Assembly: GCA_033964015.1 (NCBI GenBank)
Contig: CM066915.1
Span: forward strand, 15,416,372-15,480,371
From: Scolanthus callimorphus
Taxonomy: Eukaryota > Cnidaria > Anthozoa > Actiniaria > Edwardsiidae
Direction of reading: 5' to 3'
Length of the DNA stretch: 64,000 bases
The translations under genes and the position numbers were made by a program. Shown here one piece after another: positions 1 to 12,089 of this stretch. The notes beneath the pieces were generated by a model, which had not been told where the DNA came from, did no database searches, and worked only from the letters and a program-made list of their open reading frames with translations. How positions within the stretch are numbered: position 1 is the stretch's first letter; each line of letters starts with the position of its first letter.

Positions 1-32
1 CGGGATCGGTGAATTAGCTAGCCACAAAACTC

Positions 33-3000
33 ATGACTTTACGAGCGCATAGCTTCGCGGCTATTTATCAAATCTTTCTCTCACTTGGTCAGCATGTTTG
101 TCTAATAAAGATCTATCCAGAGATCCGAAAACAGAATTCGTTTCGTATGCACACAACCCCTACTCCACTCCTTTCATCAATTCCTTGTCATTGTGAACAC
201 CTCGTCCTTCCATTCCATCAGGTCTTCCCACTTGTAGAAGGTGGTAGCTTCTATTCCCGAGAGCAGGTCACCACTCTTATGACGTGGGTCCTTCAAAGAC
301 TGCCAGTCCTTTCAAGTGATAACCGTTCCTTTCCTGAACACCTCAAGACTCTAAGATTCATCCCATCCACTGACGGCAAGTACCAGGCTCCGTGCGAACT
401 TTTTGATCCCGATGACGACACCCTGAAGAAGCTGTTCGATGGAGATACTACTGCTTTTCCATGCAAAGAATTCTCCACGACTCATTCCCTGAGTCTTTTG
501 CGTGTTTTTCTTGGCCTGAGAAGAAGCAGATCGTTAGGGGGCAAAGACGTGCTGCGCATTGCGAAACAGATTGCGGCGATACAAGAGAAGAGGGCTCATC
601 CAAGGGCATTTGCTTTGTTGACCTTTCTGAATGACAATAGCCATTTGCTAGACTCTAAGGTAGCTGTGGATCAGCCCGGTGTTGTTGGGAAAGTTAAATT
701 ATCGGAAGCCTTATCGTCGATACCATGGCTACCGGCATCCTCTGAGCCTCCTGGAAAATACCCTTCTGTGATGCCTTGGTTTTCTACCTCAGATGCTCTT
801 TACGCACCTAGGGAAATGCGTGATGCCGGAGTAGCTAATCTTGTTGGTTCCACAATGCCAATAATACAAGGATCTATCGATCCAATGCTGAAAAAAGAAT
901 TCGGCTGGGATATCGCCCCACCTACAGCGATGGTAATCGAACAACTCAAAGTAGCGTCTGAATCGTGGTCAAAATTCGAAAAGAAACCATCCGAAGTTGA
1001 GACATTGAAATTCCAAACAATGATACGAGAGCTATATGACAGATTATCAGCTCCCGAAGCTATCCAGGAGGTATCTTCCTTCCTAGCTAAATCACACGCT
1101 GGCGGGTGGGTATGGCATGGTTCTGGGTTCGCAAAGCCCTCTTGCGTGGCATTTAAATGCACGTGTCCAATCGACTTGAAGCCCTACATCTTCACCGTCC
1201 TTGAGGATTTCAAAGGCTATGTTGCACTTCTTCGATGTTTTGGAGTACAGGAAACATTCGGAGAGGATAGAGTAATCGAGGTATTAGCAATGATCAGGGA
1301 GAACACTCTTAAAGACAGCAAAAATATAGATGCAACGAAGCGAGACCTACATCTGTGCAGGGAAATCTTACATCACATTGTCCGCGATGGAAAAGCACTT
1401 CCTAAAGTAGTTCGAGAGAAAGTGTTTGTCCCGTTGCAGTCTTCTGATGGAAAACTGCGACTGGAACTATGCGATCAAGTCTGTTACTGTGATTCTGAAT
1501 GGCTTCAACGAGGCGAAAATACTGAAAACTTAAGCTTTGCGTCAGTAATCCATGAGAGTATTTCCGCCCACACAGCACAACTGCTAGGCGTTCGACCCCT
1601 AAGTAGCAACCTAGCATTAGTCGAAACACTGGGTTTTCAAGAGTCAGGGCCGCATGAGCCAGTGACTACAAGGCTTCAGAACATTCTGAGAGAGTACAAA
1701 GATGGAGTTAGTGTCTTCAAAGAACTCATTCAGAATGCCGAAGACGCTGGAGCTTCAGAAGTGAAGTTTCTGCTCGACTGGCGGGAGAACCCTCGCCGAC
1801 GCTTGCTGTCATCAGGAATGGCGGAGACTCAAGGGCCTGCACTGTGGGCGTACAATGACGCTTTGTTCCTGGACAAAGATTTCGACAATATTAATAAACT
1901 TGCGGGTGCTACGAAGATGGACAGTGCGAGCAAGATCGGGAGGTTTGGACTTGGTTTTTGTACGACCTACAACATCACAGACATTCCTAGCTTTATTAGC
2001 CGTGAATATTTAGTTATTTTTGATCCACAAACAAGCTATCTTGGGAGCCTCATCAAAGACAAGTCTCGTCCTGGAATTCGCCTCAACCTTAAAGAAAATG
2101 GCAGAGCTATTGCAGCATTTCCTGACCAGTTTATCCCTTACAACAACATATTTGGTTGCAGCGTTGGCGATCAAGGAAAAGATTTCTTTTATAATGGAAC
2201 TTTGTTCAGATTTCCATTAAGGACTATGAGGCAAGCTCAGTCTAGCGTTATCTGCAGGAACTATTATGACGAAAATAATGTTTCATGCCTTGTGTCAGCA
2301 TTTCGACAAAACGCGCCTAGCTTTCTTTTATTCCTCAAGCACGTAAAGAAGATATCTCTCCATGAAGTCAAGTCCTCAGACACCGCAGCGTCCAATCCTG
2401 GTGTGCTTTTTGAGATTGAGAAGAGTACAATCGAAGTTCTTCCTCGGGGTGAGCCAATTCTTTCACGGAGTTTCTCTGTTTCTGGAAACTCCCTCACAGC
2501 ATCACCGCCTAGGGAAGATTCCTGCGTGATAACACTGAAGTCTTCCACATTTCCTTCAAAGCTACTTGCTATCACTGCTCCCGAGATTGCCACCCAGATA
2601 TGGCTCACAACATTTTGTGCTGGTCATAATCTATCAATTGACCTCGCATCAAGTGCAGAAGGAAAGCTAAATGGTTTGGTTTCGCAAGCTGGAGTAGCAG
2701 CAATGTTATCTTCCGAAGGTTTCCGCGTTGGTCTGTGGAAACCAGAGCCTGTACGCGGACAAGCATTTTGCAGCCTTCCATTGTCCGTAGAAACAGGTCT
2801 TCCAGTCCATGTCAATGGGAGCTTTGCTGTCACTACAAATAGACGCGGGCTTTGGGAAGACATTTCTAGCGAAGAAGGTACAGCGAAACCCTTTGAAGTA
2901 CTCTGGAACAAAGTTTTCCTTGAAGATGCCGCCTCATCGGCTTATGTTCAGCTTCTTGAAGACTGTGTACGTCTGTATATCGAAGGGAAAATCGCCGAAT

Positions 3001-5287
3001 TTCCTTATCAAGTAATTTGGCCGGATCCCAATGTGATCCCTTCGAAGCTGTGGCGTATATTTGTCAATCGAGTCTACCATGGCATTAGTGAGTCCGACGT
3101 TCCACTCATGGGCACGACTGTGTGGGTGCCACCCAATGAGGCCGTCTTTCTGGAAGACAAGTTGCTCCAAGTACCACAATCACTCAAGATAACTGCCTTA
3201 TTTGGATATCAAGTAGTCGAGCTGGTACCATTTGTAAGGAAGGCTTTTATAAAAGCTGGTTTAACACAGATGCTGGTCGAGCAGACAATCACGATTGATA
3301 AGTTTTTGCAACAAATATTCATTCCACGCATTGAGGAGGTCCCTTGTGATTTTAGAGATGATGTTATATGCTATGTGTTGGACGAGTATCTGAGCGGCTC
3401 GGTGCAATTGGGAGAGCTCCTCAGCAGTTGCTGCATACCAGCAGGACAAGAGGGACAGTGCCTGGTGTGTCCCAAAGAACTTATTGATCCCACCGGAGCC
3501 GCTGCTAATTTGTTTACCGCTCAAGACAACCGTTTTCCATTTGGTGAAAAGTTTCGAAAGACTGAACGGCTCGTGGCTTTGAGGAAACTAGGCATGGTTG
3601 TGGATATTCTTTCTTGGGAAGAAATTTGTGAACGGGCCGAGTCGGTGTCGCAGATTGCAAAGAACAAGGACCAGGCACTTCAGAGGATAGGCAACCTTGT
3701 TTCCTACCTTAACACTCACTGCTCTAAACTCAAGCCTCCGACGCTTTTGGAGAAAGAGACGCTGCGGAAGGTGAAATTCCTGCCAGCCCTTGGTGTTCCT
3801 CCCAAGTACTGCCTTCCATGGAAAGGAGCTCCTAAGGCGCTGAAGCGAGGTATTACATTGCTTGCTGCTTCTGAACTATATCCCGGTTGTTGCACATATC
3901 TAGTGGGCACAAGTAAGCCAATCATTGATGAATCACCGAAATCGGGATGTGGGCCAATGGTAGCAGAAGTCTCGAACCTGCTCGGAATTTCTGAACGCGC
4001 CGCATGTCTAGAAGATGTCATGTTCCAGCTCTCTTCAGTTGTCCAATGCATTCGTGCAAAGAAATCGCAAGTAGACTGGGAGTGCCTCGAAGAAATATGC
4101 CTTGCAGTTTACAAGTATTTTCAGTCTTTGCTTCAAACACCTGAGCGAGAAGCAATGTTGGAGGCTATCGGCGAGAAGCCTTGGATTTTTGTCAGCTGTA
4201 AATTTGTTGCTTCAAATCAGGTGGCCTTCGACTGGACAGGTCATGGCGACCCATTCCTTTATCAATTACCTCACGAATTTTCCATCAAGTTTAAAGATTT
4301 ATTCGAGGCGGCAGGAATCCGACGTACCTTTTCCGCTGATGACTACATCGATGCTTTGTTTGCCCTCCAAGAGCGAAAGCAAGGTGAGCCGCTGTCGCAG
4401 TCCGAATTCAAGACAACTAAAACATTTCTCGATGAGATTGCACAAATGGACAACGACATGGTGAATGCATTCTACAAACACCTACCGATGCCAGATTCTG
4501 ACAATAACTTGAAACCAGTAGGCCAACTTGTGATCAACGACGCCCCGTGGCTGGAAAACAGAGATGATGTGCACTGTGTTCATCCTGAGATATCTACAAA
4601 ACTAGCCCATTTGCTTGGAGCTCAAACCATGAGAGATGTGACACTGACCAGGTACTCTAGGTGCATTGGTAAACCTTTCGGACAGAATGAACCTTTGACC
4701 GACAGACTTAAAAACATTTTGTCTTCCTACCCATGTGATGTAGGAATTTTAAAGGAATTATTGCAGAATGCAGATGATGCTCGAGCAAGCGAAGTCCATT
4801 TAATTTACGATCCACGCCAACATGAAGCAAGGCGAGTCTTAAGCGAAGGATGGAAGCAAGTCCAAGGCCCAGCATTATGCGTGTACAACGACCGCCCATT
4901 CAGCGAGGAGGATATTCAAGGGATACAACAGTTGAGACGAGGAAGCAAGTCTGATGACCCAGAACAGGTTGGACAGTATGGTGTAGGGTTCAACGCTGTT
5001 TACCACCTCACTGATTGTCCAAGTTTTATTACAAACGAGAGCACTCTGTGTATTCTAGATCCACATGCGCGTTACGCGCCAGATTCCTCAAGAGAATATC
5101 CTGGGAGACTACTGGAGCCTTTGGATGAAGAATTCAGGAACAACTTTGCAGATGTTTTCAAAGGCTATCTGGAGGAGTATTTCAACTTGCAAGGTGCGAC
5201 GATGTTTCGTTTCCCACTAAGGAATGAGAACATGGCCGACAAGTCTGAGATCTCGTCGTCAGTTTTCACGGAAATGACATTGAAGGG
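33..5287 (+). CDS. SACS: Sacsin, central part (first reading frame; 5' end missing)
   Basis: Sacsin is a giant cytosolic co-chaperone whose repeats carry HSP90-like ATPase folds. This frame holds the end of one repeat, then a second and the start of a third. Repeat 2 begins near nt 1630 and has the ATP-site signature ELIQNAEDAGA (about nt 1722-1754) and a G-rich loop KIGRFGLGF. Repeat 3 begins near nt 4660 with ELLQNADDARA and QVGQYGVGF. The conserved block VETGLPVHVNGSF marks the repeat core. Vertebrate sacsin is about 4,580 residues; roughly 3,560 codons are in the window, so the N-terminus lies to the left. Nucleotide 33 is only the first ATG after an in-frame TAG at 15-17. Sacsin-like sequence starts near nt 240, and a pyrimidine-rich acceptor with AG at 220-221 is a plausible exon start. 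The frame closes at 5387, but homology leaves it near 5270 and continues one frame over. Confidence 0.9.
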
Positions 5288-8200
5288 TTGCTTAAAGTAT
5301 TTGAGTCAGAAGCAAAGGAGGCACTTTTGTTTCTTAACAATGTCAGAAAAATCACAATTTCGAGGATCGAAAATGGGAGATTGGTAAAAGTGTACCAAAC
5401 AACTGCGTCTGTTTCAGAGGAATACAGGGAGCACCTCCAGCAACTGGCATCAGCTGTAAAACGAAACAAGAACTTGCCGACTGTTGACATTCCTCACTTC
5501 GAAGTTACTTATAAAATGATAATATCTGACTCCCACCGAGTGACCGAAGACTGGCTGATCCATCAAACTTTGGGGATGAAATCAAGTGAGAGGAATTCAT
5601 CGGCGCCAGACGGACGGAATCTTAAGCTACTCCCTCGATCAGGAGTTGCCGCTTGTATTTCTGTTGTGGACGATTTTGTTGTGCACCAAGATTCGCCACC
5701 AAGACTCAAGCGACAATCAACCTCAGCCAGCAAGCCATGCCGCGTCTTCAACTTTCTTCCATTGCCAGTTGAAACCGGCCTTCCCGTCCACATCAATGGT
5801 CACTTTGCAATGGACAACAGTCGAAGGAACATATGGATGGATGAAGAGAGACGAGGACCAAGAACTGAATGGAATCACTTCATGAAGACCATGATCATAG
5901 CACCGGCTTATGCTGAGCTACTGATACAGTCAAGAAGTAGAATCTTTGGAATACAAGAAGGGAGCCCATGGTTCTTCAATAGCAAACGAGACATCCAACG
6001 TGGACTCAACTGGTATCACAGCTTGTTTCCCAGTCTAGAGTATGTGCACTCTGAATGGAGTGAGCTCGCTTTGTCTGTGTACAAGTGCCTTGCAGCAAAC
6101 GAGTTCTTAGTTCTTCCAGTCATTCATGGACAAGACCCAGAGACGCACAGTGACCCATCCACTCCACGATCTCCAGATCTGCCTTCCGCTGAATTTGGCG
6201 CCGAGGCATCCACTATAACCTGCAAGTGGATGCCGCCAACTTTTGAAGACGAGGAAGAGGCCTGCTTCTTTAGTGACCCTGATAACCCGGATGTCTCTAT
6301 CAGGAGTCTACTTATTAGTGTGGCGTTTCCAGTCGTCTATTCGCCGACCAGAATCTTCCGAGATTTCAAGAGGGCCGGAGCTTCTGTGAAGAGTATAGCT
6401 CCGGAGGTTGTGCTGAACTTCATGAAAGGACCAAGGTGCAAAGTTGGGAATCTTCCTTGCCTGATCAGGAATTCTAGATTGAAGTACATTGAAAACCTCG
6501 AGGTTCTGATAGAATACTGCATGAAGTGTACGAGCATTGTTTCGAGACTTCATGGTTTGCCTCTGCTGGTGACTGAGGATGCAGTCCTAAGGCATTTTGA
6601 CATATCAAATCCAGTTTTCTTTACGCCATTCGTAGACCTCTTACCGAACCAAAAGGATCAGTTCCTCCACCGCGAATTTGTCGAGTTCTTCTCCAAACGA
6701 GCAAAAGGAGCTCCCCTTCACACTGGAATCTTCAAGAGATTTGACACTAAAAGCCTTTCGCCGTATCTGACCCACTTGCTTCCCCCATCATGGTGCATGA
6801 GCAAGAAACACATACTTTGGGATGCTCAATCGTCAACAATGCCCTCACGAGATTGGGTGACACTACTTTGGCAACTTATACACAAGACGTTTTTTGACCG
6901 CCAAGCAAGCTTTGACGATGAGGATGATTGTATGGAGACGCTGAGACCTTTAGAAGAATGGCCTATCTTGCCGACCAACAAGGGGACCCTAGTTTCTGTG
7001 ACCCTTGCGAAGACAGTTCTAGACTTCACATCCCGGGACTTTGCAGACGACAAGTTAGCTCTTGTTCTAAGGAAGCTGGGCTGTCCAGAGGTCGATTTCT
7101 CGGTGCTACCTGATCTCAAAGTTGATAACCTGTCCCAAATTGTCAGCTCGTATCTTGCAAAGCCACACTCGAAAATCGATCTCATATCTGTGTTAGTGTA
7201 TCTGGTGAATGACCAAGATCTTTCAGATACCTTGGACGACGAGGAGATTCTAGTCCTATTCAGATTCCTCCAAGAAGATGTAACAACTGTGTACAGCCAT
7301 AAAGCGCTCCTGCGCAAATTGCCCTTCTTTAAAACGCTTCAAGGAAAGTATGTTGACCTACATAATTACACTTCTGCTCACGTGTTAGAGCTGCCAAGTT
7401 GTATCCCTTTGGATGACATTGAAGCTCGAGTGGAAATGGAAGGCTGCGTTTTGCTGAAAGGTATTACAGAACTGGAGCCAATTTACAAGGCACTGGACAT
7501 CTTTCGCGTCTCTCAGAGCGAGGTTTTTGTCAAGTATATCCTACCGAATCTTGACGCTTTAAATGAAACTGATCGTCAAACTGTTCTGGCGTTCATTAGG
7601 GACACTCTGTTGGTTACTATCACTAACCCGAATGAGAAAACAGTCATCATCGATACACTGATAGATACTAACATACTACCCGATGCGTCAGGAGAACTTT
7701 GCCCAGCTAGCAAATTTCACGATCCAGAAAACGACGTCTTCAGGCTGATGTTGTCGGAAAAGGAGTTTCCACCCGGAGAATACAAGAACAAGGATTGGCT
7801 TCCCCTTCTAAGACAGATAGGACTAAAAAAAGAAGTGACACAGCAGGACTTTATAGAATACGCAGAAAACGTTGCCAGTGATGCGGAAATTGACCCAGGT
7901 ATGCCTACCTTGAAAGATAAATCCAAGGCGTTAGTAGTTTATCTTCTCCAGGACGAAAGTTTGCACGACGCGTGCTTTCTTCATCTTATTTCACAAATCA
8001 AGTTTGTAATACCAGAGCCTGCGAGTGCGAATCTGCGAAATCTCCATCAGCAGTTCGAGTGCAAGACTAAGGACGACAAAATCCCGTTTGTTGCATACCA
8101 TGGCTCGATCTCTCATGAGTGCGAGAAGTTTCTATGGAGTACAGCAGCGCTTCTGCCGTCTTGGTCGCTGCCGAAGAGTGGCGAAAATCAGCGTACGTTG

Positions 8201-10717
8201 GTAGATAATCTTGGTATTGAAGTGACGCCACCGCTAGAAAAAGTAATAAAACATCTGGAAAATCTGTCCGTGAAGTTTGCGGGGAATGTAAACAAAGACA
8301 CGCCCAAGGATCAGAGAGAACTTCTTCATGATGTCATATACGGTATCCTTAGCTTTTTCAAGACGGAAGCGTCATGCAGCCACAACGCTTTATCCGAGAA
8401 ATGTGCCAAATCATGTCTTTCAGTTGGAAACATCCTTCGTAAAGTTCCTTGTATTCCTGTGGAGGAAGGGCGGGTCTTCGTCCAAGGAAACCAACTGGCT
8501 TTTGAAACAGCAACGGAAATGCCCCCTTTCTTGTACAAGGTTCCTAGAGAATATGGACATTGTGAACATATTCTTAAACGTCTCGGAGCTGAAGAAAAGA
8601 CAACTCCTCTACAGTTTGCAAAGGTCCTTGAGCGACTCAAAGAGATTTGCGCAGACAAGCACATGGAGCCTAATGAGCAAAGAATTGCAAGGACGGCAGC
8701 ACAAGAGTTCTTCACTACGATTTCCTCACTAGTAAAGGAAGAGAGGGAGTCTTCCGTAACCGCATTACTCTCCAAAATAACCGACCTTTATCTCCCAACC
8801 AAAGAAGGTTTCCTTAAACTATCCAGCGAGATCATATTTTATGATTGCCCCAGCTTCGAGCGCCGTGCAAGAGACTTCGCTGGTGACTTTATGGATATTG
8901 CGCGTGAAGGTGAACTGACAGCAGATAGGCTGACATATTTGTTGAATCTGTTGCCCTCTCGTTTGAGGGTAAGGACAATACAAAGTATTCTGCGTGAGGT
9001 AATTCACCCGAAATCACGAGAAAAGCACTGCATTGTTGACTCGGATGGGGAGCATTGTCCTTTCGTAGCGCGCTATCGGAATGTACTCCTATCTCCCAAG
9101 CTCATCAACGGCATCTTGAGAGTCATCAAACATCAGAGACAGACTTCCAACATCCCAGACGAAGTTAGAGATCAAGTTCTGGTTTTGTCGACTCTGAGCG
9201 TCTCCTGTATGAGTTCGCTCGACACCCATTTGATCCACCTGGAAACGAAGACGCCAATTAAGAACAGCAAAGAAGTTCAAGACTGCTTCCTAGAAGAGCA
9301 AGATAACAAATGGGAACTTCGCATCAAGCATGGCACGGACGAGAATCCTCTCCACATACAGCTATGCTTCTTGATCAACAAACTGATCGGCTCACACATT
9401 GAAAAGGAGATCTACCTCCAAGCCATGCTGGCCTGCCGAGTTCCAGAGGATATCCTACCCGCACTTGATCGCTGTGGAGTTGCGCAAGATCTTTTACCAA
9501 GCGAAATGCGAACTAGAGATCCAGTACTTGGTGCCGAAATCCCAGTTATGTATCACTATTTGCTCAGGCAAGATCTCGAGTACTTCTTCAGACAAGGAGA
9601 GATCGTAGGTTATGAAAGAGAGCGCATCCTTGAAGATGGAACTGTAGACGACAGGTATGTCTATGCAAAGGTAGTTAGGAAAGCAAGTTCAAGTACTTCG
9701 AGTACTGATTCAGATCAAGATGAAGGAAAGTTCGACTTCCAAGCACGCTACCGTATTGATGTTGGGGAACCTAAGCTCGTGGAAGTGAGCGTCCTTGACT
9801 TGTATAAGTTTGACCGCTCAGGTGTGGATCCTTCGGTACCATTAGTGCTTTCTGACCTTACCGACATTGTTCCATTTACTGGAGATCCGGATGATACGAG
9901 GTTCCGAGAATCAACCAGGAATGTACGCATGGAGACGGCGAAGAAAGAAGTCAAGGAGGCTCTGTGGGAAGCGTGGAAGTTAAAAGAAGGGAAACGCCGA
10001 AAGGTTATCAAACGTTTGTTCCTCCGCTGGCATCCCGATAAAAACCCTGGGTCTGACATAGCAGGGGAGGTAATGAAGTTCCTCCTAAGTGAGATAGAAC
10101 GCCTACAACGTATCTTCCCAGACAAGAAACAGGAAAAGCGAAACGAGGACGAAAAGGGCAATGAGTCCTCGCCAACTTTTCATGATCTGTTCGAGCAATG
10201 GAACAAAAGAGCCCACCAAGAGAGGCAGACGTACAACACCTTCAAGCGACAGAAAACTGCTTCCTCCTCTTCGAGTGGGGGCAATCCACAGCGGAAGGAG
10301 GCGAGGCGCTGGATGAAACAAGCCCGTGAAGATGTTGCCGCCGCCAAGCACTTGATTCAGCAAGAGCCTCATTTCTACGGACTTGTCTGCTTTCTTTGCC
10401 AACAAGCTGCAGAGAAAGCCTTCAAGAGTGCGCTGTACGCAGCATGTGGTATAGGTGAGAGCCAGCTTGAGACCCACGATGTTTTAAATCTCGCCTACGA
10501 GATCACAGAACTTGACGACTCCCCGTCAGATATTCCTCTGATGGCCGCTAAACTGAAAAATTATTACGAGAAAACACGATACCCTCATTACCATCTCGGG
10601 GAACTAATACCGTCCGATGCGTTTACCGATGAAAATGCCAAAGAGGCACTGGAAGTTAGCGAGTCTATACTCGACAAAATCGCTGAATTCATCAACGCGA
10701 ACTTCGCAGAAGTGTGA
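5288..10717 (+). CDS. SACS: Sacsin, C-terminal part (second reading frame; J and HEPN domains)
   Basis: This continues the preceding frame after a one-base shift; the TTG at 5288 is not a start codon. It completes the third HSP90-like repeat (LPVETGLPVHINGHF near nt 5760), runs through the long low-identity middle, and ends with the two hallmark sacsin domains. The J domain lies at about 9940-10110 with the HSP70-stimulating HPDK at 10031-10042, preceded by RLFLRW. The HEPN domain (about 10297-10710) contains the conserved FLCQQAAEKAFKSAL helix and binds nucleotides as a dimer in known sacsins. A low-complexity linker rich in Lys, Glu and Ser joins the two. Repeats plus J plus HEPN in this order identify sacsin itself, not one of the shorter sacsin-repeat proteins. 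The stop is TGA at 10715-10717. No intron is visible, which fits the single giant 3' exon known from vertebrates. Confidence 0.92.
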   Translation: MLKVFESEAKEALLFLNNVRKITISRIENGRLVKVYQTTASVSEEYREHLQQLASAVKRNKNLPTVDIPHFEVTYKMIISDSHRVTEDWLIHQTLGMKSSERNSSAPDGRNLKLLPRSGVAACISVVDDFVVHQDSPPRLKRQSTSASKPCRVFNFLPLPVETGLPVHINGHFAMDNSRRNIWMDEERRGPRTEWNHFMKTMIIAPAYAELLIQSRSRIFGIQEGSPWFFNSKRDIQRGLNWYHSLFPSLEYVHSEWSELALSVYKCLAANEFLVLPVIHGQDPETHSDPSTPRSPDLPSAEFGAEASTITCKWMPPTFEDEEEACFFSDPDNPDVSIRSLLISVAFPVVYSPTRIFRDFKRAGASVKSIAPEVVLNFMKGPRCKVGNLPCLIRNSRLKYIENLEVLIEYCMKCTSIVSRLHGLPLLVTEDAVLRHFDISNPVFFTPFVDLLPNQKDQFLHREFVEFFSKRAKGAPLHTGIFKRFDTKSLSPYLTHLLPPSWCMSKKHILWDAQSSTMPSRDWVTLLWQLIHKTFFDRQASFDDEDDCMETLRPLEEWPILPTNKGTLVSVTLAKTVLDFTSRDFADDKLALVLRKLGCPEVDFSVLPDLKVDNLSQIVSSYLAKPHSKIDLISVLVYLVNDQDLSDTLDDEEILVLFRFLQEDVTTVYSHKALLRKLPFFKTLQGKYVDLHNYTSAHVLELPSCIPLDDIEARVEMEGCVLLKGITELEPIYKALDIFRVSQSEVFVKYILPNLDALNETDRQTVLAFIRDTLLVTITNPNEKTVIIDTLIDTNILPDASGELCPASKFHDPENDVFRLMLSEKEFPPGEYKNKDWLPLLRQIGLKKEVTQQDFIEYAENVASDAEIDPGMPTLKDKSKALVVYLLQDESLHDACFLHLISQIKFVIPEPASANLRNLHQQFECKTKDDKIPFVAYHGSISHECEKFLWSTAALLPSWSLPKSGENQRTLVDNLGIEVTPPLEKVIKHLENLSVKFAGNVNKDTPKDQRELLHDVIYGILSFFKTEASCSHNALSEKCAKSCLSVGNILRKVPCIPVEEGRVFVQGNQLAFETATEMPPFLYKVPREYGHCEHILKRLGAEEKTTPLQFAKVLERLKEICADKHMEPNEQRIARTAAQEFFTTISSLVKEERESSVTALLSKITDLYLPTKEGFLKLSSEIIFYDCPSFERRARDFAGDFMDIAREGELTADRLTYLLNLLPSRLRVRTIQSILREVIHPKSREKHCIVDSDGEHCPFVARYRNVLLSPKLINGILRVIKHQRQTSNIPDEVRDQVLVLSTLSVSCMSSLDTHLIHLETKTPIKNSKEVQDCFLEEQDNKWELRIKHGTDENPLHIQLCFLINKLIGSHIEKEIYLQAMLACRVPEDILPALDRCGVAQDLLPSEMRTRDPVLGAEIPVMYHYLLRQDLEYFFRQGEIVGYERERILEDGTVDDRYVYAKVVRKASSSTSSTDSDQDEGKFDFQARYRIDVGEPKLVEVSVLDLYKFDRSGVDPSVPLVLSDLTDIVPFTGDPDDTRFRESTRNVRMETAKKEVKEALWEAWKLKEGKRRKVIKRLFLRWHPDKNPGSDIAGEVMKFLLSEIERLQRIFPDKKQEKRNEDEKGNESSPTFHDLFEQWNKRAHQERQTYNTFKRQKTASSSSSGGNPQRKEARRWMKQAREDVAAAKHLIQQEPHFYGLVCFLCQQAAEKAFKSALYAACGIGESQLETHDVLNLAYEITELDDSPSDIPLMAAKLKNYYEKTRYPHYHLGELIPSDAFTDENAKEALEVSESILDKIAEFINANFAEV

Positions 10718-11004
10718 ATATTAGCATTTAAAGTTAACGAATTTGATGTACGCATTCAATCAAAATTTCCGTCGATAGAGATAAACTCTGTGTCAAGACT
10801 GGAGCTACGTCTGGCCACTAGCAATCACAGAAAACATATAAATTGACATGAAGTGCAATGTATTGTCATCCGGAACCAGACTTGCTATTTCTATAAAGTA
10901 AGAAATGTAAATTATTTTTGTATTGAAATATTGTTTGTATGACCGCCCGAAGCTGATAGAAGAGTACGCGTTTTTGTAGCCAAACGTGCCTGTAGAGTAG
11001 CAAG

Positions 11005-11010
11005 AATAAA
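11005..11010 (+). promoter_or_regulatory. Possible sacsin polyadenylation signal
   Basis: AATAAA lies 288 bp after the sacsin stop codon; a second AATAAA is at 11119-11124. Either could end the 3' UTR. The hexamer is common in AT-rich DNA, so position is the only support. Confidence 0.3.
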
Positions 11011-11384
11011 CCTAATTGAGTAAACCCATTGAGAATCAGACTTTCTTACGGGGCTGCAAAAGGCGCAGTTCTCAGTATCACTGTTGATATTCATTCTGAC
11101 GAATGAAACAACTTAAAAAATAAATGAGCTGGGCTTTGCATCTTGTTACTCGGGCTTCCTGTGGAAGAGCCCGAGTTATAAATTCGGCTCTGTTTTTCCC
11201 CCCTGCCATTTCAGACGCAAAACAAAGTTTTTTCGTGTGGGCCTGGGTACAGACACTAGTAAAAGAAAAATCGTTGTGTTCCCGCGCCCGTACTCGAACT
11301 GGTAAGCTTTTCTAGTACTTCAATCAATTTTAGACAGCCGCCGGTGGGCTGAAAAACCGAGAGGTGTAACGGTCTACTGATGTT

Positions 11385-11516
11385 TTCGATAAACATCGAA
11401 ATGCCGCCGAGATTCGGCCATTTTGTTTACACAGGCAACCCACCTTATCACGTGATACATTTAACAATTAGACTACGAGTTCGAGTTTTCTCGGCGGCGT
11501 TTCGATGTTTATCTCG
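11385..11516. repeat. Short inverted repeat, about 28-bp arms
   Basis: The arm at 11385-11412 (ATAAACATCGAAATGCCGCC) is matched in reverse complement at 11489-11516 with two mismatches. About 76 bp lie between, including ATCACGTGAT. It could be a small MITE remnant; no target duplication was found. Confidence 0.45.
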
Positions 11517-12089
11517 CAATAGGGTTAGTTAAGACACTGACTGTTCTTTCTAAATTAAGAAACGTTCGATAAAAGGTAGCCCCATTCCTGTGAAGTATCA
11601 AACAAAAACGACTTTGATGAAAAAACAGCATTTGGCGCTCGGACTGCTCACGGCTCTTGACTGGCCTCTACTCTGTGACGAACTGGATAAGATTGGTTAG
11701 TTGGAGTCAATATAACCTGTACATCCGCACCTGCACACCTGCATCTGCACACCCGCACCTGCACCTGCAAATTATACCGTCCGTTAGCGAACAGCAAATG
11801 AATAGGCAAATAATAAGACCAGAGCAGTAGGCTACAAGAGGAACATCGACAACTTAATAGCTAACTTCTGCCCTCAGACTGACTGGTTGTGAAGAGGATG
11901 CCATCAGTCTCGACTGCCATGTATTTCATTAAATCAAAGCAGTTGTATTGGACGACAATTTTTGACAACGCTCGCTGTTTCCTGTCGATTCGCAGATCGA
12001 GTGCCATCATGCAGTGCCTACACCTTTCGCACCGGTACCATAACCATTCATTTTGTTTTCAAATAGTTTATAGAATGTAGGCAATAAAC

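Larger units (their letters stand above)
10718..12079. other. Noncoding: sacsin 3' UTR and intergenic DNA
   Basis: No supported gene. It holds the presumed sacsin 3' UTR, a short inverted repeat at 11385-11516, and a small run of CTGCAC/CCGCACC repeats near 11715-11770. Confidence 0.5.

Noticed and set aside
293..10477. Open frames antisense to sacsin
   Set aside because: Shadows of the conserved sense frame; none has its own family similarity.
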